From Parabacteroides sp. ZJ-118 (GTDB lineage Bacteria; Bacteroidota; Bacteroidia; Bacteroidales; Tannerellaceae): 64,000 nt of DNA. The DNA lies in contig NZ_JAAKDT010000005.1 in assembly GCF_011038785.1 (NCBI RefSeq), positions 28,381 through 92,380 on the forward strand, in the 5' to 3' direction. The stretch's first letter is position 1. Each line of letters opens with the position of its first letter. A program made the position numbers and the translations under genes. The notes under the pieces are model-generated. The model had not been told where the DNA came from, made no database searches, and saw nothing but the letters and a program-made list of their open reading frames with translations. Below are positions 1-7,654 of this stretch, piece after piece.

Positions 1-662
1 CCGTCGATCTCCACGCAGGGGCGCTCCTTGGCGAAATACAACGGTACGATGGGGATCTTCTCCAGGCGGATATATTGCCAGACATCCAGCTCCGTCCAGT
101 TCGATAGCGGGAACACGCGGATGCTCTCCCCCTTGTGGACACGGGCGTTGTAGATGTCCCACAACTCCGGGCGCTGGTTCTTCGGGTCCCACTGGTGGAA
201 CTTGTCGCGAAACGAGAAGATGCGTTCTTTCGCCCGGCTCTTCTCCTCGTCGCGGCGGGCGCCTCCGAAGGCGGCGTCGAACTTGTGTTTATCCAAGGCT
301 TGCAGCAGCGCCTGCGTCTTCATCAGGTCGGTATGCACCTTGCTGCCGTGCGTGAAGGGACCTACGCCCGCGCGGAAGGCCTCCTCGTTGGACTCCACGA
401 TCAGGTTCCATCCGAACCGCTTCGCGTAGCTGTCGCGGAACTGTATCATCTCCTTGAACTTCCATCGGGAATCGATGTGCATCAGGGGGAAAGGGACCTT
501 ACCCGGAGCGAAAGCCTTCTCGGCCAGACGGACCATCACGGAAGAATCCTTCCCGATGGAATAGAGCATAACCGGATTCTCGAACTCGGCGGCTACCTCC
601 CGGATGATGTGGATAGACTCGGCCTCCAGCTCCTGCAAATGACTTAACTTGTAATCGGACAT
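1..662 (-). CDS. cysD: Sulfate adenylyltransferase subunit 2 (CysD), 3'-truncated by window edge
   Basis: Makes adenosine 5'-phosphosulfate from ATP and sulfate in the cytoplasm, with the GTPase subunit CysN, as the first step of sulfate activation. My own reverse translation from the ATG at 660-662 gives about 220 residues. They include the PP-loop SIGKDSSVM (about residues 35-43), the stretch [17 protein letters not shown] and the phrase [18 protein letters not shown], all highly characteristic of CysD. The family is usually about 300 residues, so the last quarter lies outside the window. It follows cysC on the same strand with a gap of only 8 bases, so the two are almost surely co-transcribed. 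cysN would be expected next, off the window. No oddities are visible in the part present. Confidence 0.95.
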   Translation of the reverse strand, partial: MSDYKLSHLQELEAESIHIIREVAAEFENPVMLYSIGKDSSVMVRLAEKAFAPGKVPFPLMHIDSRWKFKEMIQFRDSYAKRFGWNLIVESNEEAFRAGVGPFTHGSKVHTDLMKTQALLQALDKHKFDAAFGGARRDEEKSRAKERIFSFRDKFHQWDPKNQRPELWDIYNARVHKGESIRVFPLSNWTELDVWQYIRLEKIPIVPLYFAKERPCVEID

Positions 663-670
663 ATCTTTTT

Positions 671-1282
671 TCAGTGTTTGATTTCTACTTTCGGTACGAT
701 CAACTCCAGCAACCGGCTCACGGATCGCTCCACGCTCAACAGGGAGGTATCCAGCGTCAGGTCGGGATGCGGGGGCGCGTCGAACGGGGCGGAAACCCCG
801 GTAAACTCCTTGATCTCGCCCCGGCGTGCCTTCGCGTACAGGCCTTTCACGTCACGCCGCTCGCACTCTTCGATCGGGGTGCTGACATAGACCTCCAGGA
901 AGTTCTCCCTCCCGATGATGGCCGCCGCCATCTCCCTCAACTCGTCGTTCGGGCTGATGAAAGCCGCTAGGGTGATCACACCCGTATCGACAAACAGTTT
1001 GCCCACCTCGGCGATCCGGCGGATGTTCTCCACCCGGTCCTCCGGCGAGAAGCCGAGATTATTGTTGATCCCGCTACGGATATTATCCCCGTCGAGGACG
1101 CGGCAGAGCAATCCCCGTTTATGCAACTCGCGCTCCAGGGCGACAGCGATCGTACTCTTCCCCGAGCCACTCAGCCCGGTAAACCATACCATCAAGCCCC
1201 TTTGCCCCAAAAGCGCCTCTTTCTCCTTTCTCCCCATCATCCTATCAAAAATAGGATAAATATTATTCAGTCTTTCTTCCAT
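671..1282 (-). CDS. cysC: Adenylylsulfate kinase (CysC)
   Basis: Phosphorylates APS to PAPS with ATP, the second step of sulfate activation. The P-loop GLSGSGKST is at about residues 36-44. LDGDNIR and [13 protein letters not shown] follow in family order, and the length of 203 residues is normal. I start at the ATG at 1280-1282, because the longer reading begins with a TTG two codons upstream. It sits between the SLC13 carrier gene (52 bases upstream) and cysD (8 bases downstream), giving a carrier-cysC-cysD unit. A 14-bp tandem repeat lies in the gap before it. Bacteroidota use PAPS and APS for sulfolipid and sulfonate chemistry as well as cysteine synthesis. The sequence does not say which applies here. 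Confidence 0.95.
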   Translation of the reverse strand: MEERLNNIYPIFDRMMGRKEKEALLGQRGLMVWFTGLSGSGKSTIAVALERELHKRGLLCRVLDGDNIRSGINNNLGFSPEDRVENIRRIAEVGKLFVDTGVITLAAFISPNDELREMAAAIIGRENFLEVYVSTPIEECERRDVKGLYAKARRGEIKEFTGVSAPFDAPPHPDLTLDTSLLSVERSVSRLLELIVPKVEIKH

Positions 1283-1303
1283 TATCAATCATCATCTTTA
1301 ATT

Positions 1304-1331
1304 GTCAATTGTCCATTGTCAATTGTCCATT
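1304..1331. repeat. Two tandem copies of a 14-bp unit (GTCAATTGTCCATT)
   Basis: The unit GTCAATTGTCCATT occurs at 1304-1317 and again at 1318-1331, between the end of the carrier gene and the start of cysC. It is AT-rich and contains the palindrome CAATTG. No function can be read from it. Confidence 0.85.
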
Positions 1332-1333
1332 GT

Positions 1334-2887
1334 TTAAAACTCCCACACCATCGGTATCACGAACACCGAGATCAAGAAGGTAATCAAGTTCAGGGGCAGG
1401 CCCACCTTCACGAAATCCGTGAACCTATAGCCCCCCACGCCCTGTACGATCAGGTTGGTCTGGTAGCCGATCGGCGTACTGAAACTAGCCGACGCCGCCA
1501 TACAGATCACGACGAAGAAGGGCGTCGGGTCTACGCTGAGCTGCGTGGCGACCGACAGGGCGATCGGGAAGCTGAGCGCCGCGGCGGCATTGTTCGTGAT
1601 CAGCTCCGTAAAGATATTGGTGATGATGAAGACGATCGCCAGCAACGCGTACGGTCCCATGCTGCTGGACATGCCGATGATGTGACGGGCGATCAGCGCG
1701 GCGAAACCGGAGTTCTCCATGGCCTTGCTGATAGCGAAAGCGCAAGCGATCGTGATCAAGATATCCCAAGAAATGTATTTCGTATATTTTTTAGGTGGGA
1801 AAAGCTTCGTCCACGCCATGATGATCGTCGTAATGCTGACAAAGAAGAACATATCCAAGCGCATGCTTGGAACGGCCTCTTTCACGACGGGCAACTCCCC
1901 TACCGTAGCCCCCGTGATCATAAAGATCAGCAGGCCTAACGCCAGCCAACGTTTCTTCCTCGATACCGGTTCCGTTGCCTCATTCCCATTCGCCAACATC
2001 AAGAAGACACTGGACTCACCCCATGTAGGGATGAAAGAATCGTCCGCCCACAACACCAAGGTATCGCCCTCATGCAATACCACCGTATCCAGGTTGCGGG
2101 TAAAACGCTGTCCGCCGCTCTTCACCTCTTTCACGATCGCCCCGTAATGGCGGGTAAAGTTAAACTCCCCCAAGGTCTTGTTGATACCCGGGAAGCGTGC
2201 GCCCAGCACGGCCTCCACCCGGTGGAAGTTCCCGGGATTCTCATCCTCCCCCTCCTCGGATATCGTATCCGTCCTGGAGTCGGGGAGCAGTCTGTTCGAG
2301 AAAGCGAACAGATACAAAATACCGGCGATCGCGATAAAAACACCGACTTTCCCCAGCTCAAACATCGTAAAGCCCTCATATCCCGCCTCCAGAATCATAC
2401 CGTGCACCACCAGATTCGTAGAGGTACCGATCAAGGTACATATACCGCCCAATATCGTGACATACGAGAGCGGGATCAAGAATTTCGTGGCCGGAAGCTT
2501 CACCGCCTCCGCCCAGCGCTTGATGATGGGGGCGAAAATGACGACAACGGGGGTATTGTTGAGGAAAGCGGAGACAAAAGCGACCGGCGGGAGCATCCTC
2601 GCCTGCGCCTTGAAGACGGTGGTCTTCCCCTCGGGAAGCAGTTTCTTGATCAATTGGCCCAAAGCCCCGCTCTGCCGCACTCCCTCACTGACCAGGAAGA
2701 GCATGGCCACGGTTATCATCCCTTTATTGCTAAAGCCCTCCAACATCTCCTTGGGAGTGAGGATGCCTACACAGAGAAAAAACACGACCACCGTCAGAAG
2801 AACCATCCCCGGCCGCATCTTATCCCATACCAAGGCCGCGATCATACCGATCAGCGCCAGCAACACAAACACTATATCAAAATTCAT
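1334..2887 (-). CDS. SLC13/DASS-family anion permease, probable sulfate carrier
   Basis: Inner-membrane carrier of the divalent-anion:sodium symporter type. Many hydrophobic helices surround a cytosolic TrkA-C/RCK-C-like domain at about residues 225-285 (GINKTLGEFNF onward, ending GDTLVLWADD). The repeated signatures FLNNTPVVVIFAPI and ITNNAAAALSFPIAL, one per half, hold the SNT/TNN substrate and sodium motifs. The start is placed at the ATG at 2885-2887, because a good -7 box (2908-2915) would initiate transcription downstream of the alternative start at 2929. Its position directly before cysC and cysD points to sulfate as substrate. That is inference; related proteins carry other anions. 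The length of 517 aa is normal for DASS proteins with an RCK_C insert. Confidence 0.88.
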   Translation of the reverse strand: MNFDIVFVLLALIGMIAALVWDKMRPGMVLLTVVVFFLCVGILTPKEMLEGFSNKGMITVAMLFLVSEGVRQSGALGQLIKKLLPEGKTTVFKAQARMLPPVAFVSAFLNNTPVVVIFAPIIKRWAEAVKLPATKFLIPLSYVTILGGICTLIGTSTNLVVHGMILEAGYEGFTMFELGKVGVFIAIAGILYLFAFSNRLLPDSRTDTISEEGEDENPGNFHRVEAVLGARFPGINKTLGEFNFTRHYGAIVKEVKSGGQRFTRNLDTVVLHEGDTLVLWADDSFIPTWGESSVFLMLANGNEATEPVSRKKRWLALGLLIFMITGATVGELPVVKEAVPSMRLDMFFFVSITTIIMAWTKLFPPKKYTKYISWDILITIACAFAISKAMENSGFAALIARHIIGMSSSMGPYALLAIVFIITNIFTELITNNAAAALSFPIALSVATQLSVDPTPFFVVICMAASASFSTPIGYQTNLIVQGVGGYRFTDFVKVGLPLNLITFLISVFVIPMVWEF

Positions 2888-2907
2888 GCACGGTACTTTT
2901 AAGGACA

Positions 2908-2915
2908 CAAAAGTA
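2908..2915 (-). promoter_or_regulatory. Bacteroidota -7 box (TACTTTTG) for the SLC13-cysC-cysD unit
   Basis: The minus strand reads TACTTTTG, a perfect TAnnTTTG box, about 20 bases before the ATG at 2887. It rules out the longer reading that starts at 2929. No convincing -33 TTTG is visible. Confidence 0.65.
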
Positions 2916-3097
2916 ATAAGAATACTCAAGTGCGCACTCCTTTCGCCAACCTATTTTTAAGATTATGTGGAATATAGACCAATAATTGTTGATTACGGGC
3001 CAACCCGGTATCCCAACAAGGCAGCCTCCTCAATCGCGTTCATAACGTGGGGATATACCTATACCGAGACCCGCGGGGAATCCGGAAAGGCGTCATC

Positions 3098-4543
3098 TTA
3101 TGTTTTCTTTACCCAAACGGCAAGATTACGCGCGTCTACGGAAAACGCTCCATTTCCCTCCTCATCCAAGGTCACCTCATCCGGAATGCTTCCGGTAATC
3201 TCACGCCACACCTCACCTGCATGTTCTTTCCCTAAACACATCGTTTTACTCCCCGCCTCATCATTCGATATTAAAAACACCAAGCCCGAATGCACATGCG
3301 CCTCATCTCCTGTACGAATGAAACCTATGGTTGATGGATGGTCGAAATAGTCCATTTGATCTCCATACGCGTACTTTTTCCTCGCGTTTAGTAAAATATC
3401 TATAATCTTGGCATGTGGCGATTTCTCTCCTTTTATCCCATAATAATCACCATAGAACAAACAGGGATAGCCATCCTTCATCATAAGGATAAGGCCATAT
3501 GCCAATGGCTTGAACCAATCTTCGACCTGTGACTCCAAAGAACTCCCATGCTGCGAATCATGATTATCGACAAAAGTCACGGCAAATTCGCGACAGCGCT
3601 CCACCAGCGTATTCCGCAGGATATTCCGCAAATCGTAATCTTTTCCTTCTTGCGACGCCTGAAACATATTGTAATGCAACGGGACATCAAACAAGTCGAC
3701 TTTATGCCCCACCGCTTTCAGGTAATTATCCAATGTCTCCAAGTTACGGCTCCAATATTCTCCCACGGCATAGAAGTCATCACCTCTCTCACTTCTTACC
3801 GCGTCCAGGAATCGCGCGACGAACTGGTCTTTCATGTGCTTAATGGCATCCAAGCGCATTCCATCAAGATCAAGTTCGTTCGCGACCCATTTGCCCCAGC
3901 TATTCAGTTCGGCGACCACGTCAGGGTGATCCAGGTCAATATCATTACACAGAAGGAAATCGTAATTGCCATTCTCTCCATCCACGCCGTCACTCCAGGC
4001 TTTTCCTTCTCCTTGAACCTGAAATATACCGCTTCGCTTTCGAGCATCGTCAAATCCCGTCCCGGAAAAATGATAATAATGCCACTTAAAATCCGAATAC
4101 TTATCCCCTCGTCCCGGAAAGCTATATCCGGTACATCCCTGTATCTCATACGGTTCCCCCAAGGCTTTATTTCTTTGGTCAGGATCTACCTCCACCACCA
4201 TGAACGTTTCCCTGAAATCACCACCCGCTTTATGATTCAACACGGCATCCAGGTATACGGCAATCTGATGTTCGTGAAGTTCATCAATCATCTTCTTCAA
4301 TTCATCTTTCGTCCCGTATTTAGTCCGGGTCGTTCCTTTTTGCTCAAACTCACCCAGATCATACAAATCATAAGTAGCATATCCCTCATCTTGTTGTTCA
4401 TCCGCTTTGTAGGCAGGTGGTATCCAAACAGCTGTCACACCCATTTCGCGCAGATGCGGCGCGTCCGCTCGCAACTGTTTCCACAACGTTCCGTCATTCG
4501 GGAGATTCCACTCAAAATACTGCATCATTACCCCATTTTCCAT
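3098..4543 (-). CDS. Cytoplasmic alpha-amylase, GH13
   Basis: Hydrolyses alpha-1,4 glucans. There is no signal peptide (it begins MENGVMMQYFEW), so it should act on internal glycogen or imported maltodextrin. The four GH13 regions are in order: DAVLNH (residues 99-104), GMRLDAIKH with the nucleophile Asp at about 232, AVGEYW with the acid Glu at about 262, and FVDNHD with the transition-state Asp at about 339. The WNLPNDGTLW opening and the length of 481 aa match bacterial cytoplasmic and liquefying amylases (AmyA type, GH13_5). It interrupts an otherwise sulfate-themed neighbourhood and has about 270 bases of its own upstream DNA. No maltose regulator or SusC/D pair is nearby. Confidence 0.92.
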   Translation of the reverse strand: MENGVMMQYFEWNLPNDGTLWKQLRADAPHLREMGVTAVWIPPAYKADEQQDEGYATYDLYDLGEFEQKGTTRTKYGTKDELKKMIDELHEHQIAVYLDAVLNHKAGGDFRETFMVVEVDPDQRNKALGEPYEIQGCTGYSFPGRGDKYSDFKWHYYHFSGTGFDDARKRSGIFQVQGEGKAWSDGVDGENGNYDFLLCNDIDLDHPDVVAELNSWGKWVANELDLDGMRLDAIKHMKDQFVARFLDAVRSERGDDFYAVGEYWSRNLETLDNYLKAVGHKVDLFDVPLHYNMFQASQEGKDYDLRNILRNTLVERCREFAVTFVDNHDSQHGSSLESQVEDWFKPLAYGLILMMKDGYPCLFYGDYYGIKGEKSPHAKIIDILLNARKKYAYGDQMDYFDHPSTIGFIRTGDEAHVHSGLVFLISNDEAGSKTMCLGKEHAGEVWREITGSIPDEVTLDEEGNGAFSVDARNLAVWVKKT

Positions 4544-4810
4544 CGCTATTTCATTTAAAGTTGACGATTAGATTAACAAAATAAACAACGAGATGGTTCC
4601 CGCTGTACCTGTCAATTATCGCTCGCGATGTTTTCAACTCCCTTCGATGGGATACCACAAATAATCTTAATAATTCTTTTTATACACATAATTCACTTGG
4701 TAATGAATCATACTTTTCCCTCATCTGTTTGTTTTTATATCATCCAAGATCAAGGAAATCCCAGACACGCTCAAACTTGATACAACTGTTTAATTAAAAA
4801 AAATTCGATT

Positions 4811-5875
4811 ATGCTAGAAAGAGAAATCCAGGGAAATACTTTAGAAGATTGGGGTATTTCCATACTTATTATTTTAGGAACAATTGTTTTGATGAAGCTA
4901 CTATCATTCTTCAGCAAAAAAATACTCAATCCGTTTATCACCCGTACCCATAATCGTTTGGATGATATCATCTATTATTCGTTGGAATCGCCCGTCAGGT
5001 TCGCGATCATGTTACTCGGTATTTGGATAGCCATTCACAGGCTGGTTTATCCGGATCGCTTCGTGGAAATAGTGGATAACGCCTACAAGATACTGATTGT
5101 TTTAGACATCACTTGGATATTGGCCCGCTTGTCCGGCCGTTTGTCGCAAATGTACTGGGGGCGCCAACCGGACGGGCAAACCAATAAGATGATGCCGATT
5201 ATCAGACGGGCGATACTGGTCATCGTGTGGATAACCGGTCTCGCCATGGCCTTGAGCAATGTTGGAGTCAATATTGGCGCGCTGTTAGGTACGCTGGGTA
5301 TCGGAGGTATCGCATTTGCCCTGGCGGCTCAAGACACCGTGAAAAATGTGTTCGGCGCTTTCACGATATTGACCGATAAGCCTTTCAATATAGGTGATAC
5401 GATTCGTGTGGATAATTTCGAGGGTACCGTAATCGACGTCGGGGTCCGGAGCACGAAAATCATGGACTACGACAAGCGCGTCATCATTTTCCCCAATTAT
5501 AAAGTCACAGACGCTTCTATCATAAATATCTCTTCCGAACCGATGCGCCGGGTCGTTTTGAAACTGGGGTTGACCTACGGCACGACCTCCGGAAAAATGA
5601 AAGAAGCCCTGCGTATACTGAAAGCCATTCCCGAGAGGATAGAAAACGTATCTCCCAAGCCATCGGATACCATAGCTGTCTTCACAGAATACACAGACTC
5701 CTCGCTGAATATCATGTACATCTATCATATAGAAAAGCAGGGAGATATCTTGGGGGTGACCTCAAATGTGAATCTGGAGATCCTGGGCGCATTCCATGAA
5801 GCGGGCATCGATTTCGCGTTCCCGACACGAACGATTCACATTCAGAGGGAGGAGCCTCCCCTCACTTCACGATAA
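4811..5875 (+). CDS. MscS-family mechanosensitive ion channel
   Basis: Inner-membrane channel that opens under hypo-osmotic tension. Three or four hydrophobic helices in the first half are followed by the pore-lining helix at about residues 155-188, rich in Gly and Ala (TLGIGGIAFALAAQDT), and then the beta domain (FNIGDTIRV, GTVIDVGVRST, IIFPNYKV). The length of 354 aa fits small MscS/YbdG-like members. The end overlaps the end of convergent cysQ by 14 bases, so the two transcripts cross. The gap upstream (4544-4810) holds no gene and I see no perfect promoter box in it. Confidence 0.9.
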   Translation: MLEREIQGNTLEDWGISILIILGTIVLMKLLSFFSKKILNPFITRTHNRLDDIIYYSLESPVRFAIMLLGIWIAIHRLVYPDRFVEIVDNAYKILIVLDITWILARLSGRLSQMYWGRQPDGQTNKMMPIIRRAILVIVWITGLAMALSNVGVNIGALLGTLGIGGIAFALAAQDTVKNVFGAFTILTDKPFNIGDTIRVDNFEGTVIDVGVRSTKIMDYDKRVIIFPNYKVTDASIINISSEPMRRVVLKLGLTYGTTSGKMKEALRILKAIPERIENVSPKPSDTIAVFTEYTDSSLNIMYIYHIEKQGDILGVTSNVNLEILGAFHEAGIDFAFPTRTIHIQREEPPLTSR

Positions 5876-6671
5876 ACCACGGATTACGCAAATCTTCCTT
5901 GTTGTAGCGAAGCGGGGTCTTGCCGTCAATGTGATAGATGTCGCAACCGGCAGACTTGGCGATGGCGTGGCCGGCGGCGGTATCCCACTCCATCGTCGGG
6001 GCGAAACGGGGATAGATATCGGCCGAGCCTTCCGCTACCAGGCAGATCTTCAGGCTGCTGCCGCTACTGATCAACGTGACGGGCTTTCCCTGCTTGCGGA
6101 GATTATCGATGAAGGCGCTGGTCTCCTCCGTCTGGTGAGACCGGGACGCCACCACCACGACTCCCTGATGCGCCAGCGCCATCGGCAAATGGATCGCTCG
6201 CTGTCTCATCTCGTCCATCGAGGGCTGGTTGCTGCTATCGATCCTCGTAAACTTATAAGCCCCCACGGAGGAAGAGCCGAAATACAACTCCTTCCGGACA
6301 GGCACGTAGATGACCCCCAGCACGGGCACGCCCTCCTCCACCAAGGCGATATTCACGGTAAACTCACCGTTTCTCTTGATAAACTCCTTGGTACCGTCCA
6401 GCGGATCCACGATCCACAGCGTCTTCCATTCGGAGCGCTCCCGGAACGGGATCTCCCTCCCCTCCTCGCTCAAGACGGGGAACGGGGTGACGGACAACGC
6501 GTCTGTTATCAATCGATGGGCCGCCTTGTCCGCCTTTGTCAACGGCGAGTTGTCCGCTTTTCTCTCTATCCCGAAGTCTGAGCCGGGATCGTTGTAAATA
6601 TCCATGATCGACTTGCCCGCGTCTACCGCGGCGCGGATCGCTATGTAAAGATAATTGGCGTAGTTCATCAT
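5862..6671 (-). CDS. cysQ: 3'(2'),5'-bisphosphate nucleotidase (CysQ)
   Basis: Removes the 3'-phosphate from PAP, the by-product of PAPS use, recycling it to AMP. It belongs to the lithium-sensitive inositol-monophosphatase fold: WIVDPLDGTKEFI carries the DPxDGT metal site, LSEEGRE holds the upstream Glu pair and EWDTAAGHA the third metal-binding motif. The start is at one of two adjacent ATGs (6671 or 6668). The longer frame to 6722 lies across the promoter box at 6702-6709 and so cannot be translated from it. The length of 269 aa is typical. It is separated from the rest of the cys genes by the amylase and mscS genes, but the metabolic link is clear. Confidence 0.93.
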   Translation of the reverse strand: MMNYANYLYIAIRAAVDAGKSIMDIYNDPGSDFGIERKADNSPLTKADKAAHRLITDALSVTPFPVLSEEGREIPFRERSEWKTLWIVDPLDGTKEFIKRNGEFTVNIALVEEGVPVLGVIYVPVRKELYFGSSSVGAYKFTRIDSSNQPSMDEMRQRAIHLPMALAHQGVVVVASRSHQTEETSAFIDNLRKQGKPVTLISSGSSLKICLVAEGSADIYPRFAPTMEWDTAAGHAIAKSAGCDIYHIDGKTPLRYNKEDLRNPWFIVK

Positions 6672-6701
6672 CACTTCTCGTTTTATGATTTTGTCAATGA
6701 G

Positions 6702-6709
6702 CAAATATA
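6702..6709 (-). promoter_or_regulatory. -7 box (TATATTTG) for cysQ
   Basis: The minus strand reads TATATTTG about 30 bases before the cysQ ATG. It decides the start codon, because the longer open frame begins upstream of it. Confidence 0.7.
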
Positions 6710-6739
6710 GGAAAAAAAACAAATTGAGGGGCCTCCCTC
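6710..6739 (-). terminator. Rho-independent-type terminator after the glycyl-radical activase gene
   Basis: On the minus strand GAGGG-AGGC-CCCTC forms a 5-bp GC stem (6726-6739) followed by AATTTG and a run of eight T (to 6710). It lies directly past the activase stop and before the cysQ promoter. Confidence 0.65.
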
Positions 6740-6744
6740 TCCGA

Positions 6745-7650
6745 TTATCCTCCGACCGACGCGGTTATCCCGCGAGCGGCGAATTGATCGATACACCTTC
6801 GCAAGACCGCTTCGGAGGGGGTGGATAGCGGGAGGTTCGCGGGGTTGTAGAGGGTCCCTCGCTTATCGTGCTTGCCTTTCCCGATGTCGTGATACGGGAG
6901 GAGGTTGACGACCTTCCGCCTCCACGGCAAGGAGGCCAGGAAGGTGGCGGAGCGGGCGATATTCTCCTCGTCCGCGTTGACACCCTCGATCAAGGGGACG
7001 CGGATGAGGAAGTCCGCGCCGGCCTCGGCGATCATCCGGAGGTTGGAGAGGATAGGCTCGTTCGGGACCCCCGTGAAACGACGATGGCTCCCGGAATCCA
7101 TATGCTTTAAGTCCACCAGGAAAAGGTCCGTGCGCGCCATGACCCTCCGGACGGTATCCGGCGAGGCGAACAGGGTCGTATCCACCGCGCGATGGATTCC
7201 CGAGGCTCCGCAGCGATCCAGCAGGGCGACCAGGTCCGCGGGATGCGACAACGGCTCTCCGCCGCAGAAGGTGACGCCCCCCTCGGAGCGATCCATGAAG
7301 AGTGTCTCCTTCTCGATCTCGCGCATGATCTCGTCGGCGGTATACGCGCGGCCCGACATCTCCGCCGCCAAGGTGGGGCAGACCGCGGCGCACCGGCCGC
7401 ACGCGCGGCACGAGGCGCGATCGGCGAGGATCCCCGCCTCCGTCAAGGTCAGCGCCCCGGCGGGGCAGGCATTCACGCAGGCCCCGCAGCCTATGCACCT
7501 CTTTCTCGTATACAGCCGCTCCGCCCGGGGCGATATGCCCTCCGGGTTATGGCACCACACGCAGGCCAGCGGGCATCCCTTCATGAAGATCGTGACGCGG
7601 ATGCCCGGCCCGTCGTTTATGGCGTATCGCTTGATATCGAACAACAGCAT
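6745..7650 (-). CDS. Glycyl-radical enzyme activase (PFL-AE family, HypE-like)
   Basis: Radical SAM enzyme that abstracts a hydrogen from the partner's C-terminal glycine. The radical SAM motif CPLACVWC (C26, C30, C33) is followed by two ferredoxin-type 4Fe-4S motifs, CIGCGACVNACP (about 52-63) and CRACGRCAAVCP (about 80-91). This insertion is typical of activases for dehydratase-type glycyl-radical enzymes rather than PFL itself. VTFCGGEPL is the SAM-binding GGE motif and VDLKHMD is also family-typical. The gene lies 4 bases after the partner enzyme, so they are coupled. Its GC content is clearly higher than the window average. If the partner is HypD, this would be HypE. Confidence 0.92.
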   Translation of the reverse strand: MLLFDIKRYAINDGPGIRVTIFMKGCPLACVWCHNPEGISPRAERLYTRKRCIGCGACVNACPAGALTLTEAGILADRASCRACGRCAAVCPTLAAEMSGRAYTADEIMREIEKETLFMDRSEGGVTFCGGEPLSHPADLVALLDRCGASGIHRAVDTTLFASPDTVRRVMARTDLFLVDLKHMDSGSHRRFTGVPNEPILSNLRMIAEAGADFLIRVPLIEGVNADEENIARSATFLASLPWRRKVVNLLPYHDIGKGKHDKRGTLYNPANLPLSTPSEAVLRRCIDQFAARGITASVGG

Positions 7651-7654
7651 GGCC